The position numbers and the translations under genes are program-made. Positions 7,809 through 12,338 of a DNA stretch of 12,338 nt are shown piece after piece. The notes beneath the pieces were generated by a model. That model was not told where the DNA came from, made no database searches, and was given only the letters and a program-made list of their open reading frames with translations. The first letter of the stretch is position 1. Each line of letters begins with the position of its first letter. This DNA comes from an uncultured Alphaproteobacteria bacterium. GTDB lineage: Bacteria > Pseudomonadota > Alphaproteobacteria > Rs-D84. The DNA is taken from the NCBI GenBank assembly GCA_944389685.1, contig CALXNF010000023.1, positions 1-12,338 of the forward strand. The letters are read 5' to 3'.

Positions 7809-7837
7809 ATTATATGTCTAGAAAAAACTTTTTAAAA
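7809..7837 (-). promoter_or_regulatory. Putative promoter of the autotransporter gene
   Basis: A perfect TATAAT (7814-7809 on the minus strand) lies about 40 bases before the ATG. At 17 bases upstream there is only TTTTAA as a weak -35. The -35 area coincides with the T-run of the preceding terminator. Confidence 0.5.
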
Positions 7838-7862
7838 AAGCCCCAAGAAATAATCTTGGGGC
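7830..7862 (-). terminator. Intrinsic terminator of the coiled-coil membrane protein gene
   Basis: GCCCCAAGA (7840-7848) pairs with TCTTGGGGC (7854-7862), a perfect 9-bp stem with a 5-base loop. TTTTTTAAAAA follows on the minus strand. It lies 22 bases past the stop codon of the gene at 7884 and separates it from the autotransporter gene. Confidence 0.88.
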
Positions 7863-7883
7863 AACAAACAATAAATTTTACCT

Positions 7884-8513
7884 TTAACGAGTACGGTAAT
7901 ATCTTTTTTGAGTTTTTACAACAACTCTACTATATGCAGAAGCAGAAACATCTTTTTGTTGTTTCAAACCATCTACTTCATTTCTTAACGAATCTATAAC
8001 AAACTGATTATCATTTATATTTAATGTACCACCGTTATTAACAATGATATTTCCATCATTAACAGAATGATCTAGTGTTATAGAAGTCTCACTATTATTT
8101 TGAGATTCATTATGGACAATTATGTTTTTATTGTTTTTTGAACCATCAACAAGATTGATATCAGTTGCATTTTTACCCGAATTTACCGGCTGAGGCGTAA
8201 TTTTATTTTTAACCGGATTTTGACGAGCCGGCGTAGGAGTCACTTTTTTATTACCCTTTTTAGAATCTTGGCAATCTTTCAAACCCTTTTTATAAAAATC
8301 CGTTGAATCACGCCACATTTCAACAGAATCACGCAACGCACGATTTTTTGCACCAACTTCTTTAACCAAATTTTTTGCTTCAATAATTTCTTTAAGCACA
8401 TCATCGTTGTTCTGTTCTGAAACATCCTGAGAACAACCTTTAGTAAACAAAAACGCCCCAGCAACAATTACAAGAATCCCTGTACTGGCACCAATTATTC
8501 TTTTCCAATTCAT
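7884..8513 (-). CDS. Membrane-anchored coiled-coil protein of unknown function
   Basis: I do not recognise a family for this 209-residue protein. After a short basic start (MNWKR) there is one hydrophobic helix at about 6-24, probably an uncleaved anchor. A Cys follows at 27, but the preceding FTKG does not fit a lipobox well. Residues 35-80 look like a charged coiled coil, followed by a Lys/Pro/Thr linker (about 85-112). Residues 113-172 are rich in Asn, Ser and Thr with short beta-like strands, including the near-repeat NIIVHNES and NIIVNNGG. A second short helix (172-187) leads to a basic end, KRYYRTR. The bulk most likely lies in the periplasm. A weak AAAGG precedes the start. It has its own promoter and terminator and is divergent from the Cys-rich operon. 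Confidence 0.7.
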   Translation of the reverse strand: MNWKRIIGASTGILVIVAGAFLFTKGCSQDVSEQNNDDVLKEIIEAKNLVKEVGAKNRALRDSVEMWRDSTDFYKKGLKDCQDSKKGNKKVTPTPARQNPVKNKITPQPVNSGKNATDINLVDGSKNNKNIIVHNESQNNSETSITLDHSVNDGNIIVNNGGTLNINDNQFVIDSLRNEVDGLKQQKDVSASAYSRVVVKTQKRYYRTR

Positions 8514-8547
8514 TTCAAATACCTTTATTTGCTATTTACATATAAGC

Positions 8548-8576
8548 ACTGTAGGACAAAAGATATATTTTGTCAA
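8548..8576 (-). promoter_or_regulatory. Promoter of the coiled-coil protein gene
   Basis: A perfect TTGACA (8576-8571 on the minus strand) is separated by exactly 17 bases from TACAGT (8553-8548), which matches the -10 consensus at four of six positions. The start codon lies about 35 bases downstream of the -10 box. The spacer holds a large inverted repeat listed separately. Confidence 0.65.
8555..8574. promoter_or_regulatory. Inverted repeat, candidate operator
   Basis: GACAAAA (8555-8561) and TTTTGTC (8568-8574) form a perfect 7-bp inverted repeat around GATATA. The repeat spans the spacer and part of the -35 box of the minus-strand promoter, a normal place for a repressor site. It also lies about 50 bases upstream of the divergent promoter. 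The protein that would bind is unknown, and a chance palindrome in AT-rich DNA is possible. Confidence 0.4.
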
Positions 8577-8622
8577 ATAAAAAAGTAAAATATTTTTATA
8601 TATCGAAATACTTATTTTCTCT

Positions 8623-8650
8623 TTGCAGAATTTTTGTTTTTTGATATACT
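8623..8650 (+). promoter_or_regulatory. Putative promoter of the Cys-rich secreted protein operon
   Basis: TATACT at 8645-8650 is a good -10 box. TTGCAG at 8623-8628, 16 bases upstream, is a weak -35. The predicted start is about 10 bases before the AAAGAGAG ribosome binding site of the first gene, so the leader would be very short. Confidence 0.5.
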
Positions 8651-8666
8651 TTTATGAAAGAGAGAA

Positions 8667-9533
8667 ATGAAAAAAAGCAGCATATTTTTTATAGCCTGTT
8701 TTATCACTTGTCCAAACATAGTTTTTGGGGCAACTTGTTCGCAAATGAATCTGACGAGATGTTTGGATTCAGTATGTGCAATAAACATATCTTCAAATCC
8801 GGCTGCCAGGTGTCAATATTGCGGGACCGCAAGTGCTGGAACCCCGTCTGCATCTTCTGGGATGCAAAGCTTATCTTTAGGTCAATCGGCAAAATATACT
8901 TTAACAGAAAAAGAATTAAAAAATGCACCCAGTGATCCTGGTCAACGATACATATGGGCAACCAAACAATGCATAGAAAAAGTTTCTGGTTGTACTGCCG
9001 AAGACGTTTCTGACGTATACGATGAATTAATTGAACAATCTTGTAAAGCGGCTGGGGTCAGTGCACAAATGACGGCAACAATAGCCAATGCAAATAAACA
9101 AACCGCAAGCGAAACAAGTTGTTTATCGACGATTCGCGCATGTATGATTGAAGATAAAAGATGTGGTGCAGATTATAGTTCGTGCGAAGACGACGCGAGT
9201 TTTAATAACTTTTTCTCTGCCTGCAGTGTAGAAGCTGTTGGCTGTGGGGATTTCATAGCAACAATAAGAACAAATTTAACTACAGCAAGAGATACAGCAA
9301 TAAATAACGCGGAAGCATTAGTTGAAAGTATTGTAAAAAATTATCAAACCAGCCGAGAACAAAAGTTATATTCTGCACAAGAATCGTGTAAAGATAACAA
9401 AGCATTAAACGATTGCATAGAAACGATCTGTGAACGAAGCATGCCCTATAAATGTGCAACCGGTCATGAATCAGAACGAGCAACGGCCAATCAGTTTTGT
9501 AAGTTTTACGAAACGGCATGTGAATTACTTTGA
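8667..9533 (+). CDS. Secreted cysteine-rich protein with two hexacysteine modules
   Basis: I do not recognise a named family for this 288-residue protein. Residues 1-22 are a Sec signal peptide with a basic start and a hydrophobic core ending VFGA. The mature part has about 20 cysteines, an even number suited to disulfide bonding in the periplasm or outside the cell. The N-terminal Cys cluster (C24, C32, C37, C49, C52) is followed by a Ser/Gly-rich stretch. Two six-Cys modules follow, C152-159-166-173-186-193 and C241-250-255-263-278-285, separated by a helical segment (about 194-240). The ATG at 8667 has a well-placed AAAGAGAG; an overlapping ORF from 8654 in another frame has no such support. 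It is the first gene of an operon and its stop codon overlaps the next start. Confidence 0.75.
   Translation: MKKSSIFFIACFITCPNIVFGATCSQMNLTRCLDSVCAINISSNPAARCQYCGTASAGTPSASSGMQSLSLGQSAKYTLTEKELKNAPSDPGQRYIWATKQCIEKVSGCTAEDVSDVYDELIEQSCKAAGVSAQMTATIANANKQTASETSCLSTIRACMIEDKRCGADYSSCEDDASFNNFFSACSVEAVGCGDFIATIRTNLTTARDTAINNAEALVESIVKNYQTSREQKLYSAQESCKDNKALNDCIETICERSMPYKCATGHESERATANQFCKFYETACELL
9120..9521 (+). repeat. Two copies of a hexacysteine protein module (gene one)
   Basis: The two copies (codons at 9120-9245 and 9387-9521) have Cys spacings 6-6-6-12-6 and 8-4-7-14-6. The same pattern appears twice in the next gene. Sequence between the cysteines is not conserved, so this is a protein-level repeat and not a DNA repeat. 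Confidence 0.6.
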
Positions 9534-11227
9534 TGATAAAGAAAATGATAAGGAAGCAAAAAAACTTTTTTAAAAATAAAAACATCACTCGTTGCGTGAT
9601 ATGTGCATCGCTCATTACATTGTACTCATTTGTCGCTGATGCTGCTGTTGTGTCACGCAGTTCAACATCTACCTCCAGACCTACAGTAACGTCTTCTACC
9701 AGAGTGACTGGGCGCATGCCAACGGCCAGTGTAAATTTACCTACGACAACAGATACGGTTGAAGAAACAACAGAAGAATCAGAACCCGTTGAAGAAGAAA
9801 TCATCATTGAAAACAAAGCAAATCAATTTGATACAGTTTTATCCACATCAAGTGAAACGTCAACCGATTCATCTGCAGAAAACCTTGCCGAACTGATTCG
9901 ACAACAGCGCACAGAATTAAACGCTCAGGCAGCTATAAATACGGCAAACACAAACGTAAAATCAGGTAATGGTAACGCTTGCGACAAGGGGCTACGCAGC
10001 TGTATGCAAGAAAAGTGCGGCGAAGATTTTACTGAATGTAAGGGCGATACGGATACAACTTGGGGTAATAAAATGGAATCTTGTCGTCGTGATTTAGATT
10101 GCAGTGGCAGAGAATATACATTATTTGCGGCGGAAATAAAAGCGGACAGAGATATAAATGCGCAACTAGCAGCCTATAATGCAGTAATTAATTGTGGGAA
10201 CCAATACAACAACTGCATAATGACAGAATGCACGGAAACATTTAGCAAATGCCTTGGAAAATCGGCTGGTGATGCAGCAATTGCGAAATGTAAAACAATT
10301 GCCAATAATTGTATAGAACAAGATAGTGGGCTTGCTTCACGAGCGATGCAATTGTTTGCGGAATTACGTCAAACGGCAGAAAAACAAGTACAAGAAGACG
10401 AAAAGCGATTATATGAACTACGCGATCAAATGAGTCAACAGTGTGATACCTTAGGGGCAATGTTTGATGAACGCACGTTTAGTTGTGTATATACTGTAAA
10501 CTTCTATGCCGGTGAAGATTCAACTTTATATGCTTCTAAAAAATTATATGCAGGCGACGTATTCAATTGCACGCCTAATTGGTTTGGTATAGACGTAACA
10601 ACATTTATGGAAAACGCGTATCGCTTAACAAGGGCACAAACGTCTGCATCTGCATCTTTACTTGGTTCTGGTTTAGGGGTTGCCGCAGGTGCAATAACAT
10701 CAGGTGCAATAAATAGAGCCATAGATCGTCAAAAAGCAGAAAACGCATTAAACGACGCAAAAGAAGAATACGAAGATACATATGGGGACCAATCTAAAGA
10801 AGAAGACACAGACAAACAAAAAACAAACACAGAAAAGCAAGAAGAAAAAGACACTTCAAGAGCTTCTCAAGACGAACTGAAAAAACGATGCGAAGCCAAT
10901 GGAGGAACTTGGGAAAACAACTTCTGTAGCGAACCAGAATGTCCTGAAGGTGAATTTTATGATGATTTTACTGGCGAATGTAAAAAAGATACATCTATAC
11001 CATCTGATGAAAGAGAAAGTCGTTGTGCCGTTGCGGGCGGCATGTGGGACAATAATACCTTAACTTGTATATGTTCTAATGGGGGGACTTTCAATACGAC
11101 AACTGGTATTTGTGAATGTGGCGAAGGACTTAAATTAGAAAACGGAAAATGTGTATTAGATTTAAAAATAGACATTCCTGGTGGAAATACCTCTAGTCTA
11201 AAACCTCGAGGTCTTTCGTCAAGGTAA
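9533..11227 (+). CDS. Secreted cysteine-rich multidomain protein with hexacysteine modules and GGxW repeats
   Basis: No family is recognised for this 564-residue protein. A basic N-terminus (1-20) and hydrophobic core (about 21-37, ending VADA) look like a signal peptide with a long positive region. A Ser/Thr- and Glu-rich, probably disordered part follows (40-115). Two six-Cys modules are at C150-190 and C221-260, then a coiled coil (about 265-302) and a C304/C318 pair. A hydrophobic Gly/Ala-rich stretch at 371-395 could insert in or line a membrane. A highly charged linker (396-450) leads to two GGxW(E/D)NN repeats with more cysteines (453-540). The ATG at 9533 shares one base with the upstream TGA, suggesting translational coupling; a TTG at 9530 and an ATG at 9545 are other possible starts. 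The third gene follows after 3 bases. Confidence 0.75.
   Translation: MIKKMIRKQKNFFKNKNITRCVICASLITLYSFVADAAVVSRSSTSTSRPTVTSSTRVTGRMPTASVNLPTTTDTVEETTEESEPVEEEIIIENKANQFDTVLSTSSETSTDSSAENLAELIRQQRTELNAQAAINTANTNVKSGNGNACDKGLRSCMQEKCGEDFTECKGDTDTTWGNKMESCRRDLDCSGREYTLFAAEIKADRDINAQLAAYNAVINCGNQYNNCIMTECTETFSKCLGKSAGDAAIAKCKTIANNCIEQDSGLASRAMQLFAELRQTAEKQVQEDEKRLYELRDQMSQQCDTLGAMFDERTFSCVYTVNFYAGEDSTLYASKKLYAGDVFNCTPNWFGIDVTTFMENAYRLTRAQTSASASLLGSGLGVAAGAITSGAINRAIDRQKAENALNDAKEEYEDTYGDQSKEEDTDKQKTNTEKQEEKDTSRASQDELKKRCEANGGTWENNFCSEPECPEGEFYDDFTGECKKDTSIPSDERESRCAVAGGMWDNNTLTCICSNGGTFNTTTGICECGEGLKLENGKCVLDLKIDIPGGNTSSLKPRGLSSR
9980..10312 (+). repeat. Two copies of a hexacysteine protein module (gene two)
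   Basis: Copy A (9980-10102) has Cys spacings 6-4-6-14-5 and copy B (10193-10312) has 6-4-6-12-6. They match the two modules of the preceding gene in order and spacing. This suggests that both proteins were built from one duplicated domain. Confidence 0.6.
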
Positions 11228-11230
11228 AAC

Positions 11231-12338
11231 ATGAAAAAATATTTAATAAGTATTTTAGCAATTTTTTCTGTATTACCAACAATGGCTATTGCTAATGTAA
11301 CCGTTTCTGGACTGGTCACAGATGAGGAAGGAGAACCTTTTCCTGGAGCGGCAATAAAAGTAGTAGGAACAACAAAGGGCGTTTCTGCCGATATGGACGG
11401 TTTCTTTACCATAGAGAATCTTTCCGAAAATCAAAAAATTGAAATCTCGGTCTTAGGTTATGAACCTCAAACCATTCCAGCTACTGCCGGTCAAAATCTA
11501 AAAATAACCTTACTCCCTAAAGACACCGCCATTAAGGAAGCGATTATCAGCGCAAAAGCACCTAAAGACTGTGAACCCGGAAAAAATGAAAAAGAAGTCG
11601 TAAAAGACCCGCAAACTCAAAAATGTTATGTAGTTTCATGTATTTCTGACAGATACAAATTAATAAATGAACAAACAGCCTACAGAAATCAAAAATTAAT
11701 ATCCTTTAATTCTGATGATGAAATTTGTGACGACAATGTTTGCACCAGCATTACAGTTGGAACGGAATGTGAGGATCAAAATGGAAAAAATTGTACTCCA
11801 GAAAATAACTCAAATATAAAAACTGCGAAATACAAATGGGACGATAAAAATAATCAACTAATATGCGAAATAAAAGAATGCAATAATGGCTATTTACCAA
11901 ATGATGAAGGTACAGCATGCGAAGTAAGCGAAGGTCCCTGTTCTGAAACCCAAGTAAAAACGATTGAACACGCTACAGCAGGCGAACTAAAAAAGAAAAT
12001 ATGCTATGCAACTGCCTGTGAAAATGGCTATGAACCTGTAAAAGGAAAATGCGTAGCAATATCTGGGAATTGCAAAAACATGCCTAAAAATGCTGTATCA
12101 GCACATCGCGAATGGGATTCTTCAGCAAATACGGAAGTATGTATTGTAGACGAATGCAAAGACAACTTCCGCGTAAGCGACGACCAAAAATCTTGCGTTT
12201 CCACATTATCAAAAGAAGATTCTGAAGCGAAGATAAAAGAGTTGCAAGAGAATGCGGATGCAATGAAGGCAAAAGAACAATCTACGGCGAATAAACTTTT
12301 AGGTGCAGCAAGTATGGGGTCTATGGGAATTGGTGGTA
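11231..12338 (+). CDS. Secreted protein with SusC-type carboxypeptidase-regulatory-like domain and tandem Cys modules (partial)
   Basis: The frame is open from the ATG at 11231 to the right edge (369 codons), so the C-terminus is missing. Residues 1-21 are a signal peptide (MKKYLISILAIF, then TMAIA). Residues 22-97 closely resemble the carboxypeptidase D regulatory-like beta-sandwich at the N-terminus of Bacteroidota TonB-dependent (SusC-type) receptors: VSGLVTDEEGEPFPGAAIKV, GTTKGVSADMDGFF, then VLGYEPQTI and an ITLLP strand. No receptor plug follows. Instead, residues 114-322 contain four modules built on C-x4-C followed by GY or a similar pair and another Cys. A helical stretch (about 326-350) leads to LGAASMGSMGIGG, a Gly-rich hydrophobic stretch at the edge. 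AAGG overlaps the previous stop codon six bases before the ATG, so translation is well supported and the three genes form one operon. Function is unknown; surface adhesion or assembly is a guess. Confidence 0.75.
   Translation, partial: MKKYLISILAIFSVLPTMAIANVTVSGLVTDEEGEPFPGAAIKVVGTTKGVSADMDGFFTIENLSENQKIEISVLGYEPQTIPATAGQNLKITLLPKDTAIKEAIISAKAPKDCEPGKNEKEVVKDPQTQKCYVVSCISDRYKLINEQTAYRNQKLISFNSDDEICDDNVCTSITVGTECEDQNGKNCTPENNSNIKTAKYKWDDKNNQLICEIKECNNGYLPNDEGTACEVSEGPCSETQVKTIEHATAGELKKKICYATACENGYEPVKGKCVAISGNCKNMPKNAVSAHREWDSSANTEVCIVDECKDNFRVSDDQKSCVSTLSKEDSEAKIKELQENADAMKAKEQSTANKLLGAASMGSMGIGG
11570..12196 (+). repeat. Four tandem C-x4-C protein modules
   Basis: The unit is Cys, 17-23 residues, Cys-x4-Cys, 10-12 residues, Cys. 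The C-x4-C pairs are at residues 132/137, 212/217, 258/263 and 304/309. The last three copies are complete, and two have NGY after the pair (DNF in the fourth). The first copy lacks the closing Cys at the expected distance. The last two copies start at C237 and C281, a period of about 44-46 residues. Confidence 0.55.

Noticed and set aside
8430..8450. Lipoprotein signal in the coiled-coil protein (Cys27 after the hydrophobic helix)
   Set aside because: The residues before the Cys are FTKG; the Lys at -2 does not fit a lipobox, so an uncleaved membrane anchor is more likely.
8654..8935. Plus-strand ORF overlapping the start of the first Cys-rich gene
   Set aside because: It lies in another frame, its product is basic with no secretion signal, and it has no ribosome binding site. 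The frame starting at 8667 has a good ribosome binding site and a signal peptide and continues much further.
9530..9532. TTG start for the second Cys-rich gene
   Set aside because: The ATG at 9533, overlapping the upstream stop codon in TGATG, is a standard coupled start, and using TTG adds only one residue.
9280..9816. Minus-strand ORF of 178 codons across the junction of the first two Cys-rich genes
   Set aside because: It is antisense to two well-supported coding frames, low in complexity at its start, and has no ribosome binding site or recognisable domain.
10957..11412. Minus-strand ORF of 151 codons opposite the second and third Cys-rich genes
   Set aside because: It is antisense to a real operon junction and has no ribosome binding site or recognisable domain; the sense frames contain signal peptides and ordered Cys modules.
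1..12338. CRISPR arrays, tRNA or rRNA genes, insertion sequences, attachment sites
   Set aside because: No regularly spaced direct repeats, tRNA-like TTCGA/cloverleaf segments, transposase-like frames or flanking inverted repeats were seen by eye; this is not an exhaustive search.

Overview
The window looks like a stretch of chromosome from an AT-rich Gram-negative bacterium, most likely a host-associated, low-GC alphaproteobacterium. That is inferred from the GrpE and PpiD-like sequences, the divergent ppiD/tpiA pair, sigma-70-type TTGACA/TATAAT promoters and a C-terminal autotransporter-type beta-barrel. No rRNA, tRNA, CRISPR array, transposase or phage gene is visible, and no gene-free stretch exceeds about 150 bases.

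Positions 1-3920 are mainly housekeeping. They hold the last codons of a DUF1015-family protein, a small class I methyltransferase-like ORF, a PpiD/SurA-like periplasmic chaperone (minus strand), triose-phosphate isomerase (divergent from ppiD), the GrpE co-chaperone, and an unrecognised 135-residue protein on the minus strand. Two strong hairpins lie exactly between convergent gene pairs and can act as terminators in both directions.

Positions 4000-8520 carry two minus-strand genes for envelope proteins, each followed by its own intrinsic terminator. One is a 1247-residue exported protein with a signal peptide, ankyrin repeats, a hydrophobic segment, a Gly/Ser linker, a subtilisin-fold-like passenger and an autotransporter-like barrel. 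By eye the catalytic His, the oxyanion Asn and the catalytic Ser of the subtilase fold are all replaced, so it looks like a dead protease. The other is a membrane-anchored coiled-coil protein with an Asn-rich C-terminal half.

From 8667 to the right edge runs a divergent operon of at least three genes for secreted, cysteine-rich proteins. The first two overlap by one base and the third follows after 3 bases. Genes one and two share a six-cysteine module, two copies each. Gene three joins a carboxypeptidase-regulatory-like domain, of the kind found at the N-terminus of Bacteroidota SusC-type receptors, to tandem C-x4-C modules. Genes two and three both carry a small-residue, Gly-rich hydrophobic stretch. 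Together with the neighbouring autotransporter and coiled-coil protein this looks like an accessory cell-surface locus of unknown function, and it is the most interesting part of the window. The minus-strand promoter in the divergent region has a 20-bp inverted repeat between its -35 and -10 boxes that could be an operator.
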